Assembly: GCA_910589075.1 (NCBI GenBank)
Contig: CAJUSK010000023.1
Coordinates: forward strand, 11,866 to 75,865
DNA length: 64,000 bases
Reading direction: 5' to 3'
Origin: an uncultured Lachnospiraceae bacterium
Lineage (GTDB): Bacteria; Bacillota; Clostridia; Lachnospirales; Lachnospiraceae
Part shown: one piece after another, positions 41,979-51,406 of the stretch
How the letters are laid out: each line of letters begins with the position of its first letter
Numbering within the stretch: position 1 is the first letter of the stretch
Notes under the pieces: model-generated
The model's database searches: none
What the model was told of the DNA's origin: nothing
The model's input: only the letters and a program-made list of their open reading frames with translations
Position numbers and translations under genes: made by a program

Positions 41979-43316
41979 ATGGATGGGATGTTATCTCAGG
42001 ATGAGATAAATGCCCTTCTAAGTGGTATGGATGTCAGCAGCATGGATGACTCATCAGAGGCTTCCGGTGCTCCGGCAGACAGTACACCGGAGAGCGGGGG
42101 CGGCAGCAGTGCAATAGATGGGGATTTACTGACACCTACAGAGATAGATGCAATCGGTGAGATTGCGAATATCAGTATGGGTTCTTCTGCTACGACTCTT
42201 TTTTCCCTGGTAAACAGGAAGGTAAATATTACGACTCCGGTCGTATCATTGGCGAACTGGAATACAATGATAGCGGAGTATGAAAGACCCTGTGTATTCA
42301 TTCAGATTAAGTATACGGTGGGACTTGACGGCAGTAATGTATTGATTCTGCGTGAAAAGGATGTTAAGGTCATTACCGATTTGATGATGGGTGGTGACGG
42401 CACCAATATCGACGGGGAACTTGGAGAACTTCATCTGAGTGCTATTTCCGAAGCTATGAACCAGATGATGGGTTCCTCAGCAACCTCGCTGTCAACCATG
42501 CTTGGCAAAATGATTGATATCAGTCCTCCGGAAGCCAGTCTGGTGGATTTGACTGAATTAAAACGTCCGGAGGAGATAGCGAAGTTTTTAAGCGGCACCT
42601 TTTGCAAAATTGCATTTTCAATGCAGATTGAGGATTTGGTGCAAAGTACAATTTTACAGTTGTATCCCATTGAGTTTGCAAAATCTCTTTATGATACGTT
42701 CATTAATCAGCAGTTCGGTGATGTGTCGGCTGCTCCGGAACCGGCGCCTGCTCCGGAGCCTACAGCTTATACGCCGCCGCCGGCAGCTGCACCAATGCCG
42801 GATATGTCCCAGATGAATACAGGGATGCCGCAGATGGATATGTCCCAGATGAATACAGGGATGCCGCAAATGGATATGTCCCAGATGAATATGGGAATGC
42901 CGCAGATGCAGATGCCCCAGATGAATATGGGAATGCCGCAGATGAATATGGGAATGCCGCAGATGCAAATGCCCCAGATGAATATGGGAATGCCGCAGAT
43001 GCAGATGCCGCAAATGCAAATGCCAAATGTACAGCCGGCTCAATTTCAGAATTTTTCAGACAACTATGGTATGGCAAATGCACCGGAAAATATCGGTTTG
43101 ATTATGGATGTGCCCCTGGAGGTTACAGTGGAACTGGGAAGGGCGGTTAAGTCCATTTCCGAGATTCTGGACTTTTCGCCAGGCACGATCATTGAGTTGG
43201 ATAAGATAGCCGGTGAACCGATTGATGTCTTAGTAAATGGTAAATTCGTTGCCAAAGGAGAAGTCGTTGTAATCGAAGAGAGCTTTGGTATTCGTGTTAC
43301 TGAAATAATTAAGTAG
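41979..43316 (+). CDS. fliY: Switch protein FliY (FliN-type, CheC-like) with Met-rich repeat linker
   Basis: 445 residues. N-terminal CheY-binding-like peptide LSQDEINALLSGMD; a CheC-like phosphatase domain with two active-site helices (EIGEIANISMG near 48, SEAMNQMMGSSA near 160); a linker; then the FliN/SpoA domain (residues about 365-445, VELGRAVKSISEILDFSPG). The linker at about 273-350 is a tandem repeat of a 12-residue unit MPQMDMSQMNTG and variants with some 30 Met. FliY completes the C ring and removes phosphate from CheY-P. Confidence 0.95.
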   Translation: MDGMLSQDEINALLSGMDVSSMDDSSEASGAPADSTPESGGGSSAIDGDLLTPTEIDAIGEIANISMGSSATTLFSLVNRKVNITTPVVSLANWNTMIAEYERPCVFIQIKYTVGLDGSNVLILREKDVKVITDLMMGGDGTNIDGELGELHLSAISEAMNQMMGSSATSLSTMLGKMIDISPPEASLVDLTELKRPEEIAKFLSGTFCKIAFSMQIEDLVQSTILQLYPIEFAKSLYDTFINQQFGDVSAAPEPAPAPEPTAYTPPPAAAPMPDMSQMNTGMPQMDMSQMNTGMPQMDMSQMNMGMPQMQMPQMNMGMPQMNMGMPQMQMPQMNMGMPQMQMPQMQMPNVQPAQFQNFSDNYGMANAPENIGLIMDVPLEVTVELGRAVKSISEILDFSPGTIIELDKIAGEPIDVLVNGKFVAKGEVVVIEESFGIRVTEIIK

Positions 43317-43334
43317 AACACAGGAGTGAGAGAG

Positions 43335-43697
43335 ATGGCAAAGAATATTTTAATATGTGACGATGCAGCATTTATGCGAATGATGATCAAGGACATTCTG
43401 ACAAAGAATGGCTACAATGTGGCAGGCGAAGCGGAGAATGGATTAAAGGCTGTTGAAAAGTATAATGAACTGAAGCCTGATCTGGTATTGATGGATATTA
43501 CCATGCCGGAAATGGATGGAATTCAGGCGCTCAAGACAATTAAGTCAGGCGATCCGTCAGCTATGGTTATCATGTGTTCTGCTATGGGACAGCAGGCGAT
43601 GGTTATTGAGTCTATTCAGGCAGGTGCAAAGGACTTTATTGTAAAACCTTTTCAGGCAGAACGTGTGTTGGAAGCTGTGAAAAAGGTTGTCGGATAA
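43335..43697 (+). CDS. cheY: Chemotaxis response regulator CheY
   Basis: 120-residue single receiver domain: acidic pocket CDDAAF, phospho-acceptor Asp in LVLMDITMPEMDG, conserved Ser/Thr in MCSAMGQQ and Lys in IVKPF. When phosphorylated it binds FliM/FliY. ATG 43335 lies after AGGAG. Its stop TAA overlaps the fliO start by one base. Confidence 0.96.
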   Translation: MAKNILICDDAAFMRMMIKDILTKNGYNVAGEAENGLKAVEKYNELKPDLVLMDITMPEMDGIQALKTIKSGDPSAMVIMCSAMGQQAMVIESIQAGAKDFIVKPFQAERVLEAVKKVVG

Positions 43698-44059
43698 TGC
43701 TGCTTACACAGGGGAGCGGAGTGGAATCCTTTGTTCAGTTTATGACGGTGTTGGTTCTTTTCTGCGTTGTGCTCGGCATTACCTGGGCGACTACCCGATA
43801 TGTTGCAGGGTTTCAGAAACTCAGGCAGACGAGTGGTAATATCTCAGTTTTGGAGACATGTAGAGTCGCACCGAATAAATATGTTCAGATTATAAAACTG
43901 GGAAAAACGTATGTTGCTGTTGCAATATGCAAGGATACCATGACGAAACTGGCCGAACTTTCCGGAGAAGATCTTGAATTCTCCGGAAAGTCGGAGGATG
44001 GTATTCCCAGTTTTATTGAAGTTCTGGAAAAAGCAAAGTTGATAAAACAGAAGAAGTAG
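43697..44059 (+). CDS. fliO: Flagellar export gate assembly protein FliO (FliZ-like)
   Basis: 120 residues: one membrane helix (about 13-36) and a cytoplasmic domain ISVLETCRVAPNKYVQIIKLG typical of Gram-positive FliO/FliZ. It helps assemble FliP. Starts inside the cheY stop. Confidence 0.85.
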   Translation: MLLTQGSGVESFVQFMTVLVLFCVVLGITWATTRYVAGFQKLRQTSGNISVLETCRVAPNKYVQIIKLGKTYVAVAICKDTMTKLAELSGEDLEFSGKSEDGIPSFIEVLEKAKLIKQKK

Positions 44060-44068
44060 GCGCGATTT

Positions 44069-44953
44069 ATGAAAAAATATTTTTCCGGAAAACCGATTAT
44101 GTTTGTAATATGCCTGCTGTGTTCAGTGGGCATGTTGTTTTTAAACAGTCCGTTGGCAGTTTCTGCCACCGGAAATCCGGATTCGCTTTTGGGTCAGGGT
44201 GGCCGGACAGGAGTTACAGATACACAGACCAATATTAACGAGCCAGGCGCTTCTGATAATCCGGATGAACTGCGGGAGCTGAATGTGGCCAACAATCTGA
44301 CCGTTACTTATAATAATGGCAACGGAGATATTGCAGGTCCCATACGGATACTGATTATGCTGACCATGATTGCGTTGGCGCCTATGCTGCTGATTATGCT
44401 GACCGCTTTTACCAGGATCATCATTGTGCTGCATTTTACGAGGACGGCGCTGAATACGCAGACCGTACCACCCAATCAGGTATTAATGGGGCTGGCTCTG
44501 TTTTTGACATTCTTTATTATGCATCCGGTTTTGACGGAAATCAATGAGACTGCGCTTCAGCCTTTTGACAGAGGTGAAATTAGCCAGGAGGAGGCGCTGG
44601 AGGCAGGTATGGAGCCTCTGCGGGAGTTTATGTATGGACAGACTCAGGTAAAGGATGTACGGATGTTTATGGAGATTGCGGATCAGGAATGGGATGGCAG
44701 TCTCTCCGGTATCCCTTCTGCCGTACTGATTCCCAGCTTTATTGTAAGCGAGCTCAGGACAGCGTTTATTATTGGATTTCTAATTTATATTCCTTTTATT
44801 GTAATTGATATGGTGGTTGCTTCGGCCCTGATGAGTATGGGTATGATGATGTTGCCTCCCACGACGATTTCCATGCCTTTCAAGATTCTGCTTTTTATAC
44901 TGGCGGATGGATGGAATCTGGTAATCGGAAGCCTGATTAAGACATTTTATTAG
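44069..44953 (+). CDS. fliP: Flagellar export gate protein FliP
   Basis: 294 residues: an N-terminal signal-like helix and Asn/Gly-rich external part (about 1-80), then the FliP core ILIMLTMIALAPMLLIML, FTRIIIVLHFTR, and LIPSFIVSELRTAF with four membrane helices. FliP5 with FliQ and FliR forms the export channel. Confidence 0.96.
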   Translation: MKKYFSGKPIMFVICLLCSVGMLFLNSPLAVSATGNPDSLLGQGGRTGVTDTQTNINEPGASDNPDELRELNVANNLTVTYNNGNGDIAGPIRILIMLTMIALAPMLLIMLTAFTRIIIVLHFTRTALNTQTVPPNQVLMGLALFLTFFIMHPVLTEINETALQPFDRGEISQEEALEAGMEPLREFMYGQTQVKDVRMFMEIADQEWDGSLSGIPSAVLIPSFIVSELRTAFIIGFLIYIPFIVIDMVVASALMSMGMMMLPPTTISMPFKILLFILADGWNLVIGSLIKTFY

Positions 44954-44972
44954 TATAAAGGAGAAACGGAAA

Positions 44973-45242
44973 ATGACAGTCGATGTTGTAACCGCGATTG
45001 CAAGAGATGCACTGTTTATGATTATCAAAACTTCCGCGCCTGTACTGATGGTTTCTCTTATAATCGGTCTTGTTGTCAGCATATTTCAGACAGCCACATC
45101 TATTCAGGAGCAGACACTGACATTTGTTCCCAAAGTTGTTTGTGTCTTTTTGGGGTTGATGATATTCGGGCACTGGATGCTAAATTCCATTGTGGATTAT
45201 ATGACAGAGCTCTGGTCAAATTTCAGCATTTATATCAGGTAA
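44973..45242 (+). CDS. fliQ: Flagellar export gate protein FliQ
   Basis: 89 residues with two membrane helices (about 15-38, 50-72) and the FliQ motifs APVLMVSLIIGLVVSIFQTA and QEQTLTFVPK. Part of the FliPQR gate. Confidence 0.96.
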   Translation: MTVDVVTAIARDALFMIIKTSAPVLMVSLIIGLVVSIFQTATSIQEQTLTFVPKVVCVFLGLMIFGHWMLNSIVDYMTELWSNFSIYIR

Positions 45243-45245
45243 GCC

Positions 45246-46028
45246 ATGATAGATTATGTTTTTTCACTGGATGAACTGGAATATTTTCTGCTGATTCTTG
45301 CAAGGGTTGCAGGGTTTGTGGGGACAGCACCTTTTTTTGGGATCAACAATGTGCCCGGACGGGTGAGACTGGGACTCAGTATTTTTATCACTTTGTTATT
45401 GTATCATATTACCCTGCCTCATGGGCCGTTGCCATCACAGACAATATGGGGATATGGGGTTCTTGTTATGAAAGAAACACTGACAGGACTCCTGATTGGT
45501 TTCGGGGCACAAATCTGTACAACCGTTGTTATTTTCTCCGGTATGATTATTGATATGAATATCGGCCTCTCCATGGTTAATATGCTGGATCCTACCACCA
45601 GAGAGAATTCCAGTATTTCAGGTGTGTTTTTACAGTATATTACTATGTTGATGCTGCTGGTAAGCGGTATGTATCAGTTCCTGTTACATGCCCTTGCCGA
45701 TACATTTGAGTTGATTCCCATAAACGGGGCAGTGTTCCATGTGGATTCTCTGCTGGACAGTATGATATTGTTTTTGTCAGAATATATTATCATGGGATTC
45801 CGCATCTGTCTTCCGGTGTTTGTCGTTATTATGATATTGAATGCGGTACTGGGCATCCTGGCTAAAGTAGCGCCCCAGATGAATATGTTTGCGATTGGTA
45901 TCCAGTTGAAAATACTGGTGGGTCTGGCGGTCCTGTATCTGACGTATTCTCTGTTGCCTGGTGTGGCAGATTTCATTTTTCGTGAGATGCGGGTAATGGT
46001 AACCCGATTTGTGGAGGGAATGCTTTGA
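45246..46028 (+). CDS. fliR: Flagellar export gate protein FliR
   Basis: 260 residues, about six membrane helices, with ILARVAGFVGTAPFFG and the VAPQMNMFAIGIQLKILVGL segment. Single subunit closing the FliPQR assembly. Overlaps flhB by four bases, so the two are coupled. Confidence 0.95.
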   Translation: MIDYVFSLDELEYFLLILARVAGFVGTAPFFGINNVPGRVRLGLSIFITLLLYHITLPHGPLPSQTIWGYGVLVMKETLTGLLIGFGAQICTTVVIFSGMIIDMNIGLSMVNMLDPTTRENSSISGVFLQYITMLMLLVSGMYQFLLHALADTFELIPINGAVFHVDSLLDSMILFLSEYIIMGFRICLPVFVVIMILNAVLGILAKVAPQMNMFAIGIQLKILVGLAVLYLTYSLLPGVADFIFREMRVMVTRFVEGML

Positions 46029-47137
46029 TTTTAGCATATAATCTGCAGTATTTTGCAAAAGACGGGCCGGGCGGGGAGAAGACGGAACCGGCTACTCAAA
46101 AAAAGTTGTCGGATGCAAGAAATCAGGGGCAGGTGGCAAAATCCAAGGAACTCAATCTGGGCGTTTCTCTGCTGACATTGTTTCTTGTTCTGAAATTTTC
46201 CATAGGCTGGATGGGCGAGGGGTTTCTGGAGTGTTTTTCCCTTGTATATGGGAGGATTCCGGAAGCGATCCTGATGGCGGACGGAGAAGTGGCTGTCACC
46301 AGCCTGCATATGCTGATTAAGAATATGATGCTCCGTATGCTGGCGATTTTGTCCCCTTTTATGATTGTGGGGGTGGTGGTGGGATTTCTGATCAATCTGG
46401 TTCAGGTTAAGTGGAAAGTTACATTCAAGCCGTTCAGACCTAAATTCAGCAAGATGAATCCCATTAAGGGAATTAAGAAAATTATTTCACCCAATTCCCT
46501 TCTGGAGCTGTTCAAGGCATTTATTAAGATTTTTATTATTTCCTATGTGGCTTATTCCACATTAAAGGGGCAGGCTGGGGCTATATTTCTGATGTATAAT
46601 ATGCCCATGATGCAGGCAATTAACATCATGGGAAATATGATTATCAGCCTGGGTATCAAGATTTCCATGCTGTATTTGGTTGTGGCGTTATTAGATTATG
46701 TCTATCAGAAATGGAAATTTTCCGAAGATATGAAGATGACCAAACAGGAAGTGAAGGACGAGATGAAAAATGCGGAAGGTGATCCGCAGATTAAAGGTAA
46801 GATTCGTCAAAAAATGCGTGAAGTTTCAAGAAGGCGTATGATGCAGGCCGTGCCGCAGGCGGATGTGGTAATCACCAACCCTACCCATTATGCAGTGGCG
46901 GTGAAATATGATGCTGATGAATTTGCAGCGCCGATGGTAACGGCAAAAGGGGAGGATTTCCTGGCACAGAAGATTAAAGAGACTGCCAGGGAACATCATG
47001 TGGAGATTGTAGAAGATAAACCGTTGGCGCGTATGCTGTATGCCAATGTGGAAGTAGGCGAACTGATACCGCCGGAACTGTATCAGGCTGTGGCGGAAGT
47101 TCTGGCCATGGTGTATCATGCACAGGGGAAAGTATAA
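46025..47137 (+). CDS. flhB: Flagellar export switch protein FlhB
   Basis: 370 residues: N-terminal DGPGGEKTEPATQKKLSDAR, four membrane helices, and a cytoplasmic domain with the self-cleavage site N-P-T-H (VVITNPTHYAVAVKYD). Cleavage there switches export from hook to filament proteins. TTG start inside fliR. Confidence 0.97.
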   Translation: MILAYNLQYFAKDGPGGEKTEPATQKKLSDARNQGQVAKSKELNLGVSLLTLFLVLKFSIGWMGEGFLECFSLVYGRIPEAILMADGEVAVTSLHMLIKNMMLRMLAILSPFMIVGVVVGFLINLVQVKWKVTFKPFRPKFSKMNPIKGIKKIISPNSLLELFKAFIKIFIISYVAYSTLKGQAGAIFLMYNMPMMQAINIMGNMIISLGIKISMLYLVVALLDYVYQKWKFSEDMKMTKQEVKDEMKNAEGDPQIKGKIRQKMREVSRRRMMQAVPQADVVITNPTHYAVAVKYDADEFAAPMVTAKGEDFLAQKIKETAREHHVEIVEDKPLARMLYANVEVGELIPPELYQAVAEVLAMVYHAQGKV

Positions 47138-47178
47138 GACAATGGAGAACCGGCTTTGGGCGTTTTCTGTTGTTCATG

Positions 47179-47214
47179 ACAATAGATTTGCTGGCGAAGC
47201 CTGCAATCTATTGT
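47179..47214 (+). other. Intercistronic hairpin between flhB and flhA
   Basis: ACAATAGATT (47179-47188) pairs perfectly with AATCTATTGT (47205-47214); inside it GGC-GAA-GCC (47193-47201) forms a second small stem. Followed by TGTAAATTATATATATAAGGAGG, the flhA ribosome site. Flanks match those of the hairpin at 14040-14074. Likely a partial terminator or RNA stability element. Confidence 0.55.
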
Positions 47215-47244
47215 TGTAAATTATATATATAAGGAGGGGCGACA

Positions 47245-49278
47245 ATGAAAAAAGCGGATATAGGTGTGGCATTATACGTACTGGCAGCCTTTGTCATGCT
47301 GATTGTTCCGATTCCTTCATGGCTTCTGGATGTATTGCTGGCGGTGAATATATCCATCGCTTTTACAATTATGTTCGGCTGTATGTTTGCAACGGAAGTA
47401 TTGGAGATGTCATTTTATCCTACGGTACTTTTGTTTACGACCATTTTCCGGATTGCGCTGAATGTTTCCTCCACCCGTCTCATTCTTTCAACGGGTGATC
47501 CCGGAAATGTGGTGATGGTATTTGGAAATTTCGTAGGCGGCGGTGATCTGACGATTGGTATTATCGTGTTCCTGATCCTGATTATCGTGCAGTTCATGGT
47601 TATCAACAAAGGTTCGGAGCGTGTTGCTGAAGTAACGGCTAGGTTTACCCTGGACGCAATGCCCGGTAAACAGATGGCTATTGATGCGGATCTGAATACA
47701 GGCGCCATTGATGATGAAGAAGCGAAAAAGCGGAGAGACAAGATTCAGGATGAATCCAGCTTTTTCGGTTCCATGGATGGTGCGGTTAAGTATGTAAAGG
47801 GAGATGCCACAGCGGGTCTGATGATTTCGGCCGTTAACATCATAGGTGGTCTGGCAATGGGTATGCTCAGGGGCGGTCTGGAGTTTCAGGCGGCTCTGGA
47901 TAAATATGTGATTCTCACCATCGGTGACGGTTTGGTGAGCCAGATTCCTTCCCTGCTTATTTCATTGTCAACCGGTATACTGGTAACAAAAGGTTCTAAA
48001 GATGCAGATTTTGGAACCGTCCTGGTAAGCCAGCTTTTTGGTGTGCCCAAAGTGTTGTACTTTGTAGGAAGTACGGTAATTGCGCTGGGTATTTTAACAC
48101 CGCTGAATACGATTCTCTTTTTAATATTGGGATTTGCATTTATTATCACTGCCCGCATTATGTCTTCCACGCTGGAGACCGCCGGTATTGATTCACAGGC
48201 TGAGGCAGAAGAAGCGGCTGCGGAAGAGATTCGTCAACCGGAAAATGTTACTTCGCTGCTGCAGGTAGACCCCATTGAACTGGAATTTGGTTATGGAATT
48301 ATTCCGCTTGCTGATGTGAATCAGGGCGGTGATTTGCTGGATCGTGTTGTTATGATCAGGCGGCAGGTGGCACTTGAACTGGGTACTGTTGTGCCCATTA
48401 TCCGTCTGCGGGATAATATTCAGTTAAATCCCAATCAGTATATTATTAAAATTAAAGGGATACAGGTCAGTGAAGGAGAGATTTTGTTTGACCACTACAT
48501 GGCCATGAATCCCGGATATGTGGAGGAAGAAATTACGGGTATTCCAACCTTTGAGCCTTCCTTCCATCTGCCGGCCATCTGGATTACGGAGAATCAAAGA
48601 GAACGGGCGGAAAGCATGGGATATACGGTGGTGGATCCTCCATCCATTATTGCTACGCATTTGACAGAGATTATCCGGCAGCATATTGCGGAATTGCTTT
48701 CCCGGCAGGATGTACAGGGCCTGGTGGACAATATCAAAGAGAGCAATCCGGTGCTTGTGGACGAACTTGTGCCTAAGCTGCTTGGGCTTGGTGAAATCCA
48801 GAAGGTATTGCAGAACCTGTTAAAAGAGGGAATTTCCATTCGGGATCTCCAGACTGTGTTTGAGACGCTGGCGGATTACGCCGCTACCACAAGGGATACC
48901 GACATTTTGACGGAATACAGCCGTCAGGCATTGAAACGCGCGATTTCCAGCAGATTTTTCCCGGCAAATGAAACCACCAGCGTGATTACGCTGGATCCGA
49001 AAATCGAGCAGGAAATTATGGGAAGTGTAAAACAGACAGAGCAGGGGGCATACCTGACTCTGGATCCGGAACGGACCAGACAGATTATTGCTTCAACGGA
49101 AACTGAGATGAAGAAACTGGAAGAACTGGGCAAGAATCCGATTATTATTACATCTCCCATTGTACGTATGTATTTCAGACGGCTGACAGAAGATTATTTT
49201 AAAGATTTGATTGTAGTTTCGTATAATGAAATAGAGTCACATATTGAATTGCAATCTGTTGGGATGGTGACAGCATAA
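47245..49278 (+). CDS. flhA: Flagellar export gate protein FlhA
   Basis: 677 residues: about eight membrane helices in the first 320, the conserved FHIPEP-type loop region (FTLDAMPGKQMAIDADL), and a large cytoplasmic domain forming the nonameric substrate-docking ring. TAATG-type overlap with flhF by one base. Confidence 0.97.
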   Translation: MKKADIGVALYVLAAFVMLIVPIPSWLLDVLLAVNISIAFTIMFGCMFATEVLEMSFYPTVLLFTTIFRIALNVSSTRLILSTGDPGNVVMVFGNFVGGGDLTIGIIVFLILIIVQFMVINKGSERVAEVTARFTLDAMPGKQMAIDADLNTGAIDDEEAKKRRDKIQDESSFFGSMDGAVKYVKGDATAGLMISAVNIIGGLAMGMLRGGLEFQAALDKYVILTIGDGLVSQIPSLLISLSTGILVTKGSKDADFGTVLVSQLFGVPKVLYFVGSTVIALGILTPLNTILFLILGFAFIITARIMSSTLETAGIDSQAEAEEAAAEEIRQPENVTSLLQVDPIELEFGYGIIPLADVNQGGDLLDRVVMIRRQVALELGTVVPIIRLRDNIQLNPNQYIIKIKGIQVSEGEILFDHYMAMNPGYVEEEITGIPTFEPSFHLPAIWITENQRERAESMGYTVVDPPSIIATHLTEIIRQHIAELLSRQDVQGLVDNIKESNPVLVDELVPKLLGLGEIQKVLQNLLKEGISIRDLQTVFETLADYAATTRDTDILTEYSRQALKRAISSRFFPANETTSVITLDPKIEQEIMGSVKQTEQGAYLTLDPERTRQIIASTETEMKKLEELGKNPIIITSPIVRMYFRRLTEDYFKDLIVVSYNEIESHIELQSVGMVTA

Positions 49279-50507
49279 TGATTATAAAGAAGTATCGGGC
49301 GAAAACGGAAGCTGAAGCCGTGAATCAGGCAAAAAAAGAACTTGGACAAAATGCGGTTATCATGAATGTCCGTAATATAAAGAAAAAGGGCGCTCTGTCG
49401 TTTATCATGCCGCAGATGGTGGAAGTGACCGTTGCGATGGAAGATGATGCGGATCGTGAAACTGTCAGGAAGGAGCCGGCGAAACTGTCGCAGGCCCAGG
49501 CGGGATATGGAGAAACTCCGGTTCCGTCCAAAACTTCCGAGGGTATTCTTTCGGATACCCTGTTACAGAGCACAATGGAAAATCGGGAATTTCAGAGTGG
49601 AAGAGGAATTGAAGAGCGTCTGGAAAGCCTGCAGAGCCTTCTGGAGAAGCAGTTGAAACCTGTGGAGGAAGATACGGAAGATGCAGCGGAAGAAGAAGTA
49701 GATGAATCGGTGGCATTTATACAGCTTTTATACAATATGATGCTGGAAAATGAAGTGAATGAAAAGTATGCCAACCAGATTATTGATGAGATCGAGAAAG
49801 GCAGTAACTCCAATCTTCCCATGGATGCGGTTCTTTCCAGTGTGTATCAGAAGATGATATTGAAATTTGGCAGACCCATGCATATCCAGATGGCCAAATC
49901 GGGCCCAAAGGTGATTTTTTTCATAGGGCCAACCGGTGTGGGAAAGACAACGACGATTGCCAAAATAGCTTCCCGGTTCAGAGTGGATGAAAAAAGGAAA
50001 ATCGTGTTGCTGACTGCGGATACCTACAGGATCGCTGCGGCGGAACAGCTACGCACATATGCCAATATATTGGAAGTGCCCTTTCGGGTTGTATATTCTC
50101 CGGAAGAAATAGAAACGGCACTACAGGATTTTCATTCGTTTGATTATATTCTGGTGGATACGGCAGGCCATTCCCATCAGAATGAGAGCCAGAGGGAAAC
50201 CATGAGCCAATTACTCCACTGTATAGACGGGAAGGCGGAAAAAGAGGTATTTCTGGTACTCAGTGCAACGACAAAATACAGGGATCTGGTAGGGATTGCC
50301 GATTCCTACAAAGATATTACGGAATACAAACTGATTTTTACCAAATTGGATGAAACATCCACTCTTGGAAATCTGTTGAATCTGAAACTCCATACGGGCG
50401 CTGCGTTATCATATGTCACGTGTGGACAGAATGTACCGGATGATATAGAGAATTTTAATCCACAAAAGACGGTAAAACAATTGCTTGGTGGAAAAAATAA
50501 ATCATAA
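49278..50507 (+). CDS. flhF: Flagellar placement GTPase FlhF (SRP family)
   Basis: 409 residues: variable B domain (about 1-130), N helices, and the SRP-type G domain (FIGPTGVGKTTTIAKIA near 215, VDTAGHSHQNESQ, TKLDETS). It sets the position and number of flagella and recruits early basal body parts. Paired with flhG as usual. Confidence 0.95.
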   Translation: MIIKKYRAKTEAEAVNQAKKELGQNAVIMNVRNIKKKGALSFIMPQMVEVTVAMEDDADRETVRKEPAKLSQAQAGYGETPVPSKTSEGILSDTLLQSTMENREFQSGRGIEERLESLQSLLEKQLKPVEEDTEDAAEEEVDESVAFIQLLYNMMLENEVNEKYANQIIDEIEKGSNSNLPMDAVLSSVYQKMILKFGRPMHIQMAKSGPKVIFFIGPTGVGKTTTIAKIASRFRVDEKRKIVLLTADTYRIAAAEQLRTYANILEVPFRVVYSPEEIETALQDFHSFDYILVDTAGHSHQNESQRETMSQLLHCIDGKAEKEVFLVLSATTKYRDLVGIADSYKDITEYKLIFTKLDETSTLGNLLNLKLHTGAALSYVTCGQNVPDDIENFNPQKTVKQLLGGKNKS

Positions 50508-50518
50508 AGGAGGCGGCC

Positions 50519-51403
50519 ATGGATCAGGCGGAACAATTGCGCAATATTATAAAGGCATCTTTGCAGAGAACCAGGCCTCTGGCAAGGGTTATTACCGTAA
50601 CGAGCGGGAAAGGCGGCGTAGGCAAGTCCAATACCTCCATCAATCTGGCGATTCAGCTTAAAAAGATGGGACAACGTGTGATCATATTGGATGCGGATTT
50701 CGGGCTTGCAAATATAGAAATCATGTTTGGCGCCATTCCGAAACACAATTTAAGCGATTTGATTTATCAGGGGAAAAATATTAAGGAAATCATAACCTGG
50801 GGGCCTGGAAATGTGGGCTTTATTTCAGGGGGGAGCGGGATAGCTGGTCTTTCCAATTTGAGTCGGGAATATCTGAGCTATATTGTTCAGAATTTGGAAG
50901 AGCTGGACACGATTGCGGATATTATTATCATTGATACGGGGGCAGGGATTTCCGACGCGGTTCTGGAATTCCTTGTGGCCAGCGGGGAAATTTTGCTGGT
51001 GACCACACCGGAGCCCACATCCATTACGGATTCCTATTCTCTGTTAAAAGCATTGAACCGGCATCCGAGATTTTCCAGGGAAAATTCACAGGTAAAAGTA
51101 ATTGCCAACCGTGTAAGCGGTCCGGAAGAGGGCATGGATCTCTTTAACAAACTGAATGCGGTGGTTTCCAGATACTTAAAGCTGCCCATTGACTATCTGG
51201 GCATGATACCTTATGATAATCAGCTTTCTAAGGCTGTGATGCAACAGATGCCGGTATCACTGAAAAATCCTTCTGCGAAGTCGGCACAGGCATTTGAGCA
51301 GATTGCAGGGGCACTTATGAACAAAGATGCAAATGAAAATCTGATTAAGCGCGGTATGGCGGCATTTTTTTCCCATATCGTAAACGGAAAGAAGATGGGG
51401 TAG
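50519..51403 (+). CDS. flhG: MinD-like ATPase FlhG (YlxH)
   Basis: 294 residues with the deviant Walker A TSGKGGVGKSNTSINLA near residue 25, VIILDADFGLANIE and the IIDTGAGIS switch. It stimulates FlhF GTPase and limits flagellar number. The N-terminal DQAEQLRN peptide matches the FlhF-activating motif of the family. Confidence 0.94.
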   Translation: MDQAEQLRNIIKASLQRTRPLARVITVTSGKGGVGKSNTSINLAIQLKKMGQRVIILDADFGLANIEIMFGAIPKHNLSDLIYQGKNIKEIITWGPGNVGFISGGSGIAGLSNLSREYLSYIVQNLEELDTIADIIIIDTGAGISDAVLEFLVASGEILLVTTPEPTSITDSYSLLKALNRHPRFSRENSQVKVIANRVSGPEEGMDLFNKLNAVVSRYLKLPIDYLGMIPYDNQLSKAVMQQMPVSLKNPSAKSAQAFEQIAGALMNKDANENLIKRGMAAFFSHIVNGKKMG

Positions 51404-51406
51404 CAT

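Noticed and set aside
42795..43037. Regular 36-nt repeats that could suggest a CRISPR array
   Set aside because: The repeats are in frame within fliY, have no spacers of unique sequence and no cas genes are near.
42654..43083. Minus-strand frames rich in His/Leu or Ala/Ser opposite fliY
   Set aside because: They mirror the Met-rich repeat codons and have no start signals.
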